From Gaetbulibacter sp. 4G1 (lineage in GTDB: Bacteria > Bacteroidota > Bacteroidia > Flavobacteriales > Flavobacteriaceae): a stretch of 64,000 bases of DNA. The stretch covers positions 248,001 to 312,000 of the forward strand of contig NZ_MDVN01000024.1 of the NCBI RefSeq assembly GCF_002741945.1, in the 5' to 3' direction. The notes under the pieces were generated by a model that was given only the letters and a program-made list of their open reading frames with translations, had not been told where the DNA came from and did no database searches. Below, piece by piece: positions 43,982-52,130 of the stretch (its first letter is position 1; each line of letters begins with the position of its first letter). A program made the position numbers and the translations under genes.

Positions 43982-45751
43982 ATGAAAAAATATATAATTT
44001 ATACAGGCATATTAGTAGTAGGGCTACTATTGGGGTGGTTGCTCTTTGGTGGCTCATCAAAGGCAGAATCTGGCCACAATCATGATGCGGTTACTGAAAC
44101 CAATCAGATGTGGACGTGCTCCATGCATCCGCAAATTATGCAGCCAGAACCAGGTGATTGCCCTATTTGTGGTATGGATTTAATTCCTGCTGCAAGTGGT
44201 AGTGATGGCTTATTGGCAGATCAGTTTAAACTCACTGAAAACGCGATGGCGCTGGCCAACATTCAAACAACCGTAGTAGGTAAAGGAAATGCTGAAAATA
44301 CCATTAAACTATCTGGTAAAATTGCCGTAAATGAAGAAGCCAATGCGGTACAGGTAAGTTACTTTTCGGGAAGAATTGAACGTTTAAATGTCAGCTTTAC
44401 AGGAGAAGCCGTTCGTAAAGGGCAGCTATTAGCAAATATTTATTCGCCAGAATTGTATGCTGCACAGCAAGAATTGATTACAGCAGCAGCTTTAAAGGAA
44501 TCGCAACCAGCATTATACAAAGCGGTTCGTAATAAATTGAAATTGTGGAAACTTTCTGATAACCAAATCAATCAGATTGAAAAAACCCAAAAGGTAAAAG
44601 AAAACTTCCCAGTGTATGCAACCGTTTCTGGAACGGTTACCGAAAAACTGGTTGAACAAGGCGATTATATAAAGCAAGGCCAACCCCTACTAAAAATAGC
44701 CAATCTAAACACGGTTTGGGCCAATTTTGATGTGTACGAAAACCAAATAGAGGTATTTAAAAAAGGACAAGAGGTTTTGGTAACTACAAATGCTTATGCC
44801 AACAAACAATTTAAAGGGAAAGTAGATTTTATTGATCCTGTATTAAATACCAAAACAAGAACGGTAACCTTGCGTGTGGTACTCAATAACAAGGAAGATA
44901 TATTTAAACCAGGCATGTTTGTTACTGCAAATATGGATGGAATGAAGAATGAAAATAAAAAGGTATTGACCATCCCCGCTTCTGCTGTGCTTTGGACGGG
45001 TGAACGCTCTGTAGTCTATTTAAAAACCAGCCCCAACCAAACCGTTTTTGAAATGCGTGAAGTTGTTTTGGGCAACCAAATGGGTAATGAATATGAAGTT
45101 TTGGAAGGTTTATCTGCTGGTAATGAAGTAGTAACTAACGGAACTTTTACGGTAGATGCAGCGGCACAATTGCAGGGTAAAAAGTCTATGATGAATAAGG
45201 ATGGTGGTAAAACCATGACAGGTCATGAAGGGCATTTGGGAATGGATACTAATGTTTCAAATGAAGAAAGCGGCCATACGCATAGTAATGAACGATTGGA
45301 AGTTCCAGAGGAATTTCGAGAGCAATTAAGGGTTGTTTTTAATGAATACATCCGTTTAAAGGATGCTTTGGTAAAAGAGGATTCAAAAAACACTTCAATG
45401 AGCGCAACAAGTTTATTAAACAATTTAAGCAAGGTTGATATGAAATTATTATCAAACACGAACGCTCATACGCATTGGATGGCATTGACAGGCGACATAA
45501 AATCTTCTGCGACCTCTATTTCTAAAACGTCTGATATAAAAGTACAAAGGGGTCATTTTAAGCACCTTTCATCTCATTTAATAAATGCGGTACAACTGTT
45601 TGGTGTTAACGAAAAAGTGTATATAGAATTTTGCCCAATGGCAGATAACAACAACGGTGCGTATTGGTTGAGCAAAGAGGAAAAAGTAATCAATCCATAT
45701 TTTGGTGATGCAATGCTTACCTGTGGAGAAGTAAAACAAGTAATAGATTAA
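43982..45751 (+). CDS. cusB: CusB-type efflux adaptor with metal-binding N-domain and C-terminal DUF3347
   Basis: This is the periplasmic membrane-fusion protein of the RND pump, 589 residues. A membrane anchor (IIYTGILVVGLLLGWLLFGG) is followed by a metal-binding module (MWTCSMHPQIMQP ... CPICGMDLIP, residues 43-69), then the barrel-sandwich and beta domains (PVYATVSGTVTEKLVEQGDY, FKPGMFVTANMDG). The last 150 residues form a DUF3347-type domain (EEFREQLRVVFNEYIRLKDA ... FCPMADNNNGAYWLS), unusual for E. coli CusB but common in Bacteroidota. It completes the CusABC set. Confidence 0.9.
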   Translation: MKKYIIYTGILVVGLLLGWLLFGGSSKAESGHNHDAVTETNQMWTCSMHPQIMQPEPGDCPICGMDLIPAASGSDGLLADQFKLTENAMALANIQTTVVGKGNAENTIKLSGKIAVNEEANAVQVSYFSGRIERLNVSFTGEAVRKGQLLANIYSPELYAAQQELITAAALKESQPALYKAVRNKLKLWKLSDNQINQIEKTQKVKENFPVYATVSGTVTEKLVEQGDYIKQGQPLLKIANLNTVWANFDVYENQIEVFKKGQEVLVTTNAYANKQFKGKVDFIDPVLNTKTRTVTLRVVLNNKEDIFKPGMFVTANMDGMKNENKKVLTIPASAVLWTGERSVVYLKTSPNQTVFEMREVVLGNQMGNEYEVLEGLSAGNEVVTNGTFTVDAAAQLQGKKSMMNKDGGKTMTGHEGHLGMDTNVSNEESGHTHSNERLEVPEEFREQLRVVFNEYIRLKDALVKEDSKNTSMSATSLLNNLSKVDMKLLSNTNAHTHWMALTGDIKSSATSISKTSDIKVQRGHFKHLSSHLINAVQLFGVNEKVYIEFCPMADNNNGAYWLSKEEKVINPYFGDAMLTCGEVKQVID

Positions 45752-45766
45752 TTAAATTTTAAAACA

Positions 45767-46207
45767 ATGAAGAAAGTAATTTTAAGTGTAGCTGTACTAG
45801 CAGCATTGGGTTTAACTGGTTGTAAAAACGAAACCAAAAAAGAAACGGAAGCAACTACTACTGAAATGTCCAAAGACATGGCTATGACAGATCTGTCTTT
45901 TGGCGTTAGGGGTAATTGTGGTATGTGTAAAAATACCATTGAAAAAGCAGCCAATGGTGTTGATGGTGTAGCAAGTGCCAATTGGGATGTAGATAAAAAG
46001 AAGATTGATGTTTCTTTTGATGATACAAAAACGGATGCAATTGCAATTCATAAGGCCATAGCGGCATCTGGTTATGATACCGAAAAAGTAGCGGGTAGCG
46101 AAGAGGCTTACAAGGGTTTACCGGGTTGTTGTCAATACGACCACGAAATGGCAATGAATCAGTCTGGTGAAGTTAAAGGTGATGATCATTCGGGTCATGA
46201 TCATTAA
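45767..46207 (+). CDS. HMA-domain lipoprotein (copper chaperone-like)
   Basis: The lipoprotein signal ends LTGCKNE. The middle holds an HMA-like fold with the metal loop GNCGMCKNTIEKAAN (CxxC), and KGLPGCCQYDHEMAMNQ and the His-rich end DDHSGHDH add possible ligands. A periplasmic copper carrier for the pump is likely. It is the last gene of the copper operon, followed by a probable terminator. Confidence 0.85.
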   Translation: MKKVILSVAVLAALGLTGCKNETKKETEATTTEMSKDMAMTDLSFGVRGNCGMCKNTIEKAANGVDGVASANWDVDKKKIDVSFDDTKTDAIAIHKAIAASGYDTEKVAGSEEAYKGLPGCCQYDHEMAMNQSGEVKGDDHSGHDH

Positions 46208-46219
46208 GCAATATAAATT

Positions 46220-46258
46220 AGGGTCTATTGAAAGTAATTATTTTGATAGGCTCTTTTT
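46220..46258 (+). terminator. Probable terminator of the copper operon
   Basis: AGGGTCTATT (46220-46229) pairs with GATAGGCTCT (46245-46254) through ten pairs, three of them G-U, followed by a run of T. Confidence 0.5.
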
Positions 46259-46277
46259 ATAAATTACAATAGCGCAT

Positions 46278-46590
46278 TTCATTCCACTCATATTGCGCTT
46301 CCCTCCTACGTCGTCGCATAAAAAGTATTTCATTAATATTGTAGAAGAAGCTTTCTCTTTTAACCAAAGCTCAAGTTACATAACGCTGAACATTATAGCA
46401 TAAATATTATCATTAGTATTTTGTAAGAGGAGTCCATTTGATAGCTATAATCCCTTATTATGTAAAATATCCTGTAAAGCCTTTTAGTTACAACAAACTT
46501 CTGTAATTGGCTTATTGAACTTTTGGCTCTTGGCTTTGGTAACAAACAATGAATATCTATTGTATTAACCAAATTTTTATGAAGGGTCAT
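46278..46590 (+). repeat. Repeat copy R9 (right end of the island)
   Basis: This copy has the head (CATTCCACTCATATTGCGC and GTCGCATAAAAAGTATTTC, 46278-46334), a shortened pre-V block, motif V (46375-46407, GTTACATAACGC), motif F (46442-46468), the CATTTGATAGC and TTATTGAACTTTTGGC blocks, and a tail (ATTAACCAAATTTTTATGAA, 46563-46582). The UbiA-like gene stop follows within 15 bases. No further copy is seen to its right in the window. Confidence 0.85.
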
Positions 46591-46597
46591 AAAAATT

Positions 46598-47425
46598 TTA
46601 ATTATTAATAGTTAAATAGCTTATTCCTAATAATGCTATCGCTCCATCTATTAGTAAAGAATAATATATTTCTTGGCGATTAACTGTAGTAAACACAATT
46701 AAGGTTATTTGTGTTGAAAGGGCTATTACAAATGTTAGTGTTTTCAATATATTTGGAAAGACAATTCCAATTCCTAGTGCTGTTGAAATCAACAGTAGAA
46801 TTGAAATTAATTTTGAATTTCTAATGCCCACAACTTGTGGAATAGTTCGTTGTGTTAGTGAATCATGCTTCAAATCTCGAATATCAAATGGGATTGCTAC
46901 AGCTACAAAATAAATGTAGTTAGCAGGAATAAAAATCAGTAAAATATCCAAATCATATATGTTTTCATTAAGTATTGGAAATGATACTATTACTAATGTC
47001 CATGTCAAAGCAATAGAATGAATTTTAACATATGGCAATTCACGTAAGCTTCTTCCTTTTATTTTAATAACATAAAAAAGCGAGATCATAATGGCCAAAA
47101 TAAATAGCAAAACTATTATGGGGGTTACCTTATTTAATAACTTAAAGAATAAATAACCAGAAATTATTCCGCTAGAAATACTCAAAAAAAAAATTATTTT
47201 TCTATGTTGATAAACCCATTTCAACCAAACAGTTTTTGTTTCGATATTAGCTTTAAACAATCTCTGACTATTATACACGAATAATGTAGAGAAAAAACCA
47301 AAAAATCCATAGTACAAATCGTTCTCTATAAGAAAGACATTGCAGATTCCTGCAATAAGTAGTCCTGCTGAAGTAGCTATTACAAAATTTAAATGGATTA
47401 TATATTTTATAATGGTTTTGAACAA
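46598..47425 (-). CDS. UbiA-like prenyltransferase family membrane protein
   Basis: This 275-residue protein has eight to nine hydrophobic helices. The second Asp-rich motif is present as PFDIRDLKHD near residue 180. The first motif is degenerate (YNSQRLFKA near residue 52, lacking the NDxxD aspartates), so classical prenyl transfer is doubtful. It is the last gene of the minus-strand operon, 38 bases after the AI-2E transporter gene. Call is by pattern only. Confidence 0.6.
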   Translation of the reverse strand: MFKTIIKYIIHLNFVIATSAGLLIAGICNVFLIENDLYYGFFGFFSTLFVYNSQRLFKANIETKTVWLKWVYQHRKIIFFLSISSGIISGYLFFKLLNKVTPIIVLLFILAIMISLFYVIKIKGRSLRELPYVKIHSIALTWTLVIVSFPILNENIYDLDILLIFIPANYIYFVAVAIPFDIRDLKHDSLTQRTIPQVVGIRNSKLISILLLISTALGIGIVFPNILKTLTFVIALSTQITLIVFTTVNRQEIYYSLLIDGAIALLGISYLTINN

Positions 47426-47463
47426 TTGAATACGTTTTGGATTTGAATAAAAGCTCTACTTGA

Positions 47464-48504
47464 TTAAACTTTACCTTTATCTGATAATAAAATTGCGAGA
47501 GGTTTTGTTTGCTCAAATTTTGAAAAGACTATAACCATTATGACTGTTATTGGTACACTAAGAATCATACCTGTTATACCCCAAATCATTCCCCAAAGAG
47601 AGAGAGCTATAATTGCTACTAAAGCACTAATATTCATAGAACTCCCAACTAGTTTTGGCTCTAATACATTTCCTATTATTAATTGTATGCAGCCTACAAC
47701 AACAAGTGTTAAAGCAAAAGGTGTAATTTCAGCAAATTGAAATAAGCAAAAAATGGTTGGAAATAGTGTGCCAATTAAAGAGCCAATGGTAGGTATATAA
47801 TTCAATATAAAAATAATTAATGCCCAAAATACTGGTGCATCAACACCAATTAATATCAATGCAATTGCACTTAGAGTTGCTGTAATTAGGCTCACAAAAG
47901 TTTTTATACCCAAATAGTTAGAAACTGAGCTTTCTAACTCTATTAGCATTGAAGAAACGTTTTGGTATTTCTTGTCTCTGGCAAAAATTAATTTTAATTT
48001 TTCATTGAAATTATTTTCCTCTAAAAATATAAATAGTATATACAAAAGAATCATAAAAATATTGCTAACCATATTGGAGAGAGACGAAGCTACAGTTTCA
48101 ACTAAACTAGCAATTATAGCACTGATATCTTTTTCTCCTATAACGCTGTTTTTTATATCTATTTTTAGGTAATCATTAATTGAAGTAATTATTATTTTAA
48201 AGTTTTTTTCGTAAGTATCATATTCACTAACAATAGTCTCAATATTTGACGAAATAATAGAACTTATAAAATATAGAGTACCAATAAGTACAAATGAGAT
48301 TGTGAGATTTTTTATCCAATTAGGCATATACTTACGAAAAAAAGAAACCTTATTTACTGTAGATTTAAGTTTTCGAATTAACACCCAAAATATAAGAGCG
48401 AAAATTAATGGTAAAAGAATACTTTTACCATACATTAAACCAACAATTATTAAGGATAGAGTAATTGCAATTTGTGTGAATCTTAACAATTTACTTGTAT
48501 GCAT
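47464..48504 (-). CDS. AI-2E/PerM-family transporter
   Basis: This 346-residue membrane protein has an N-terminal helix pair (ITLSLIIVGLMYGKSILLPLIFALIFWVL region), a central soluble part, and C-terminal helices holding the family landmarks WALIIFILNYIPTIGSLIGT, GNVLEPKLVGSSMNISALV and WGMIWGITGMILSVPITV. This is the AI-2 exporter/PerM family; the substrate in Bacteroidota is unknown. Confidence 0.88.
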   Translation of the reverse strand: MHTSKLLRFTQIAITLSLIIVGLMYGKSILLPLIFALIFWVLIRKLKSTVNKVSFFRKYMPNWIKNLTISFVLIGTLYFISSIISSNIETIVSEYDTYEKNFKIIITSINDYLKIDIKNSVIGEKDISAIIASLVETVASSLSNMVSNIFMILLYILFIFLEENNFNEKLKLIFARDKKYQNVSSMLIELESSVSNYLGIKTFVSLITATLSAIALILIGVDAPVFWALIIFILNYIPTIGSLIGTLFPTIFCLFQFAEITPFALTLVVVGCIQLIIGNVLEPKLVGSSMNISALVAIIALSLWGMIWGITGMILSVPITVIMVIVFSKFEQTKPLAILLSDKGKV

Positions 48505-48525
48505 TTATTAGTCTTTAAGAACTCT

Positions 48526-49059
48526 TTAATTGGCAGTCTGATTCTTTAGCCTTGTAGCATAAATAATGTTAGAGATACCGATTAATATTGTTAAAAAACC
48601 AGCAATCATTAAACCTTTATATTCGCTTGAGTATGTCGTAACCAGCAAAATTATTGCGCCAATCGACACTGCAAAACCTGCTACAATTCTAAAAATGAGG
48701 ACTTTTCTAGTAATCTTATTTTTTGAATTAAGTACTGTAAAAGGGAATATAATTTCAAGTAAACCGTACATTAAAATAAAGTATGCAACGTACATTAAAA
48801 AGTTTATTAAACTATCTGAAAAAAAAATTACCGTAGCAAAAATTATTAACCCTACCCCTTTTAAAAATTCAAACTTTGAGGTAATTTCTAAATCTTTATT
48901 TGATCTAGAATGCTTTAAAGTATAAATTCCAGATAGAAAAAATAATATAGGAACAAATATTTTTGCTTTATTAACGCCTACACTTTCTGCTATAATTATT
49001 GTTATACCTGCCAAAATTAGACATGTTCCTACTAAAATTAGGTCTCCTAGTTTTTTCAT
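48526..49059 (-). CDS. HdeD/DUF308-like membrane protein
   Basis: This 177-residue protein has about six hydrophobic helices (LILVGTCLILAGITIIIAES, IFVPILFFLSGIYTLKHS, GVGLIIFATVIFF, FLMYVAYFILMYGLLEIIF, VAGFAVSIGAIILLV, GLMIAGFLTILIGISNIIY). The regular helix pairs resemble HdeD/DUF308 proteins. Function unknown; part of the operon running from the cytochrome b561 gene. Confidence 0.55.
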   Translation of the reverse strand: MKKLGDLILVGTCLILAGITIIIAESVGVNKAKIFVPILFFLSGIYTLKHSRSNKDLEITSKFEFLKGVGLIIFATVIFFSDSLINFLMYVAYFILMYGLLEIIFPFTVLNSKNKITRKVLIFRIVAGFAVSIGAIILLVTTYSSEYKGLMIAGFLTILIGISNIIYATRLKNQTAN

Positions 49060-49071
49060 CTGTTTATATTG

Positions 49072-49551
49072 TTAGTTTATTCCGTTTTTAGATAAATATT
49101 TTACTAAGCCAAATCCTGCAAAAGTTGCTGAAGCAAACGCTAATAATATTCTAATAAGGTGATTTGCTCCCCAAGTATCCAAGGTTTGCTTGACATGATT
49201 CAATTCGATGGATTGATTGGCAAAAGAGGTGTTGACATCTACAAAATAGCTTAGAGTAATTGCCATTATAATAACACTTAATAAAAATGATATAGCCCAA
49301 TAGATTCTACTCTGTTTAATTCTAATCACCAAGAAAAAGCAAACAAGAGGCAAAATAAGGCTTGACATTACAAGTGGTCCAGTGGCGTCCATTATTCCTG
49401 ATGCATATTCAACATACCAATCTAGAAAATCTAAAGGCTCAGCTTTTTTCCAAAAAGAAAGTATAGCTGTGTACAACATAATCATAGCACCAGTAAAAGT
49501 ACCAAGGCATATAATACTTACAACTTGAATTATTAAAGCTATTTTTTTCAT
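49072..49551 (-). CDS. DUF1772 (anthrone oxygenase-like) membrane protein
   Basis: This 159-residue, four-helix membrane protein has FTGAMIMLYTAILSFWK at the front and the C-terminal ANHLIRILLAFASATFAG, a pattern of DUF1772. Some DUF1772 proteins are anthrone oxygenases acting on quinone precursors. It lies 4 bases after the ABM-domain lipoprotein gene. Confidence 0.65.
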   Translation of the reverse strand: MKKIALIIQVVSIICLGTFTGAMIMLYTAILSFWKKAEPLDFLDWYVEYASGIMDATGPLVMSSLILPLVCFFLVIRIKQSRIYWAISFLLSVIIMAITLSYFVDVNTSFANQSIELNHVKQTLDTWGANHLIRILLAFASATFAGFGLVKYLSKNGIN

Positions 49552-49555
49552 TTAT

Positions 49556-49963
49556 TTATTCACTAATTACAGTATAAAGTGACGGATTTGCTTTAAGTCC
49601 TTCTGTAGGTGGAACCCCAAGTTCTTTTGACATTTTTTGACTTGCTTCTGTAAATGCTTTTGGGCTTTCCCAAACAGCTACATTTATTAATTCAAATTTT
49701 GAACCTTCCTTTATTGATTTGTGTAATTTGGTAGAAATATAACCAGGTTCTTTTTTAAGAAAATCTCTACAAGCTTCCCAATAAATTATTGATTCTTCTA
49801 ATTTACCTTCTGGTACTTCGAATGGATTTATAAGAGTAATGTGCTCTGTTTTATTAGTTTTCATATTTGATTTTTTTTCATTTTCTTCTTTATTATTACA
49901 AGAAATAATATTAATTATTATAAATGTTATAAAAGCTAGTTTTGAAATTCTTATTGTATTCAT
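49556..49963 (-). CDS. ABM-domain (antibiotic biosynthesis monooxygenase-like) lipoprotein
   Basis: A lipoprotein signal (FIIINIISCNNKE) leads a ferredoxin-like ABM domain: HITLINPFEVPEGKLEESII, then EPGYISTKLHKS and FELINVAVWESPKAFTEA. ABM proteins oxidise or cleave quinone and phenol-like substrates, or act as heme-degrading or sensor relatives. Export of such a domain is uncommon. It lies between the b561 and DUF1772 genes. Confidence 0.75.
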   Translation of the reverse strand: MNTIRISKLAFITFIIINIISCNNKEENEKKSNMKTNKTEHITLINPFEVPEGKLEESIIYWEACRDFLKKEPGYISTKLHKSIKEGSKFELINVAVWESPKAFTEASQKMSKELGVPPTEGLKANPSLYTVISE

Positions 49964-49973
49964 TGTTAAATTT

Positions 49974-50507
49974 TTAAGACATTCTTTTTAAAGTATTTTC
50001 TTTTGTTAGCGCATAATGTTTTATCACACCCAAAATATGTAAGACTAATAATATCATCATAAAATTGGCTAATAATCCATGAGCTTTAAGAGGCATAATG
50101 TTCTCTTTTGATAATATAAGATCAGAAGTTCCAGATTTTAATGCATCAACATAACCACCAAAAATCATTGTTGTTAATCCAGCGATTGAAATCCCTATCA
50201 ATAAAAAGTAAAAAGTATTATGAATCCAAACAGCAAATTTATCATTGAATTTAGATCCTGTTTTCAAATCTTCTGGTCGTTTAGATTTAAAATATATATA
50301 GCTTCGAACTATCGTTAATAAAAAAACAATGATCCCCAATATGGCATGAAGTTTTATAAATCCCATTTTTTCTGACACAGAAAGTTCACTCATATATTTT
50401 CCTAAAGGAAATAAAGTTAAAATCAGAATTGCAGTAAACCAATGTATAGCAATGTTTCCCTTGCTATATTTTTGAGTTAAATCATTTTTTACTTCAACTT
50501 TAAACAT
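49974..50507 (-). CDS. Cytochrome b561-family protein
   Basis: This 177-residue inner-membrane cytochrome has KGNIAIHWFTAILILTLFP with the first heme His, then FIKLHAILGIIVFLLTIVRS, VWIHNTFYFLLIGIS and LKAHGLLANFMMILLVLHIL with further His residues. It probably transfers electrons to or from quinol. First gene of the six-gene operon; an ATATTTGT/ACAAATAT palindrome upstream (50620-50639) suggests control by the MarR regulator next door. Confidence 0.85.
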   Translation of the reverse strand: MFKVEVKNDLTQKYSKGNIAIHWFTAILILTLFPLGKYMSELSVSEKMGFIKLHAILGIIVFLLTIVRSYIYFKSKRPEDLKTGSKFNDKFAVWIHNTFYFLLIGISIAGLTTMIFGGYVDALKSGTSDLILSKENIMPLKAHGLLANFMMILLVLHILGVIKHYALTKENTLKRMS

Positions 50508-50619
50508 GATACTATAAATTATTTATTATCATCTACTAACCAAAACACACCTACTGAATACAATTTGAATGATGATATATCCTTTTTTACAAAAGGCATT
50601 ACATTAATTTGTTGTAACA

Positions 50620-50639
50620 ATATTTGTCATAACAAATAT
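50620..50639. promoter_or_regulatory. Palindrome upstream of the b561 operon
   Basis: ATATTTGT, four bases (CATA), ACAAATAT. Its left half, ATATTTGTCAT, is identical to the half-site of the larger palindrome at the MarR start, so one regulator probably binds both. Confidence 0.65.
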
Positions 50640-50651
50640 ATAAATAAAAAA

Positions 50652-51086
50652 TTATTCAATTAAATTATTAATTATTTTTTTTGATATTTTATTGTATGAA
50701 TCCATTTCCTTTTTACTAATACCTTTAGATATATTATTTAAAATATTTATTGCAAGAGGCTCTACTAAATCACGTATTTCAATTCCTTTTTTGGTTATAG
50801 ACAGATTCCAGCTGCGACGGTCATTAGAATCTGACTGCCTAATAACTAGCCCCTTTTTTTCAAGTTTATCAACCATCCTTGTAATATTTGCGTTGTCTTT
50901 AAAAGTTAATTTTGCTACTTCTTTTTGTGTCAAATTAGAATTTTCATTTAATCTGTTAAGAATTGCCCATTGTTCAGGTGTTACATCTATTTTATTATTC
51001 TTTATAGCTGAACTAAATTCCCTCTTTAATAATAACGCCGTCATGTTGATTAAATACCCAGCGGAATTGTCTAAAAATGATTCCAT
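50652..51086 (-). CDS. MarR-family transcriptional regulator
   Basis: This 144-residue winged-helix repressor-type protein has its recognition region in NLTQKEVAKLTFKDNANITR and the wing in RQSDSNDRRSWNLSIT. It stands at the head of the b561 operon (same strand, 144-base gap). The 18-base perfect inverted repeat touching its start codon argues for autorepression. Confidence 0.92.
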   Translation of the reverse strand: MESFLDNSAGYLINMTALLLKREFSSAIKNNKIDVTPEQWAILNRLNENSNLTQKEVAKLTFKDNANITRMVDKLEKKGLVIRQSDSNDRRSWNLSITKKGIEIRDLVEPLAINILNNISKGISKKEMDSYNKISKKIINNLIE

Positions 51087-51130
51087 TTTATATTTGTCAT
51101 GTAATTAGATAACATGACAAATATAAAATA
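51086..51130. promoter_or_regulatory. Perfect 18-base inverted repeat at the MarR start (operator)
   Basis: Arms 51086-51103 and 51113-51130 are exact reverse complements (inner half ATATTTGTCATGT), spacer 9 bases. One arm reaches the start codon. It shares ATATTTGTCAT with the palindrome at 50620. Confidence 0.85.
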
Positions 51131-51218
51131 TATATCCTTATTATTATTAAAACCTTAGATAAATAATCATTACATAACTAAGAGTAGTTTGTATATAATT
51201 TTTAAAATAACGATATAT

Positions 51219-51893
51219 CTATTTCCAAGTAACGATCTCATCAAATTTTCGTCTAGATTTAGCATGTAGCGGTTCTGCTTTTCTATATCCGAAAGCTACC
51301 ATATATGATAAGCCATACTTATCTGTATCAATCCCGAACCGTTCCTTTAATAAGGCTTCTGTTTTTTCTTCATGAAAACCTTCAATAGGGCAACTATCAA
51401 TACCTATTAATGCAGCAGAAGTCATCATGTTTGCTAATGCAATATAAGTCTGTTTTGAGGCCCAATCGAATAGTTTTTTATCAGTATCTAAATTAAAATC
51501 ACTTTCTTGAAATTCTCGATAAAATTTTGAATATATTTCTATAGCATCTTTTGGCAATTGTTTTACATCTTTCATCATATGCATTATATATTCAGAATCC
51601 CATTTTGTCATAGGTGTTTTCATGCTTAACCCCAATATAAAATGGCTTGCAGTATCTAACTTTAAAGGAGCTCCCCAAGCAACTGGCTTTAATAACTCTC
51701 TCAATTCTTTATCTTGAACTACCACAAAATGCCAAGGTTCAAAACCAAAAGAGCTTGGTGATAAATTTGCGGTTTTCATAATAAAATTAATGTCTTTATC
51801 TGATATCTTTTTAGTATCATCAAATTCTTTGGTAGCATGTCTGTATTGAAATGCGTTTAGAATCTCTTCTTTTGAAATGTTTGGTGTATTCAT
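51219..51893 (-). CDS. NAD(P)H-dependent nitroreductase
   Basis: This cytoplasmic FMN enzyme of the NfsB/NfnB type has 224 residues. FQYRHATKEFDDTKKIS is the N-terminal FMN-binding arm, LSPSSFGFEPWHFVVVQD is the conserved strand-loop, and GIDSCPIEGFHEEKTEALL and VAFGYRKAEP complete the fold. Such enzymes reduce nitroaromatics and quinones. It is divergent from an HxlR regulator gene with a shared operator. Confidence 0.9.
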   Translation of the reverse strand: MNTPNISKEEILNAFQYRHATKEFDDTKKISDKDINFIMKTANLSPSSFGFEPWHFVVVQDKELRELLKPVAWGAPLKLDTASHFILGLSMKTPMTKWDSEYIMHMMKDVKQLPKDAIEIYSKFYREFQESDFNLDTDKKLFDWASKQTYIALANMMTSAALIGIDSCPIEGFHEEKTEALLKERFGIDTDKYGLSYMVAFGYRKAEPLHAKSRRKFDEIVTWK

Positions 51894-51931
51894 TTTACTT
51901 TAATATTAGTTTTTATTTATTATACAATTAT

Positions 51932-51948
51932 ACTATCAAAAGTATAGT
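51932..51948. promoter_or_regulatory. HxlR operator copy 1 (nitroreductase side)
   Basis: ACTATCAAAAGTATAGT, 17 bases, nearly palindromic, 39-55 bases upstream of the nitroreductase start. It differs from copy 2 by one base. Confidence 0.7.
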
Positions 51949-52066
51949 GACAAAAATATATATAGTTTATGTTTCTCACAATAACGGTCAAAAATGATAG
52001 TCTACATTATTTTATAATATATTTTTCATATAACTGATTGTCAATCATATATAATAAAAAAAATAA

Positions 52067-52083
52067 ACTATAAAAAGTATAGT
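52067..52083. promoter_or_regulatory. HxlR operator copy 2 (autoregulatory side)
   Basis: ACTATAAAAAGTATAGT: arms ACTATA/TATAGT perfect, 5-base spacer. It overlaps the -33 element of the HxlR promoter, as expected for repression. Confidence 0.75.
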
Positions 52084-52113
52084 TGTATAATTAATTATAG
52101 TGTTGTAGCTTTG
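52083..52113 (+). promoter_or_regulatory. Promoter of the HxlR gene
   Basis: TTG (52083-52085), 20 bases, TAGCTTTG (52106-52113), a good match to the Bacteroidota TTTG/TAnnTTTG promoter with correct spacing, 17 bases before the ATG. Confidence 0.65.
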
Positions 52114-52130
52114 CAATACAAAAAAACAAA

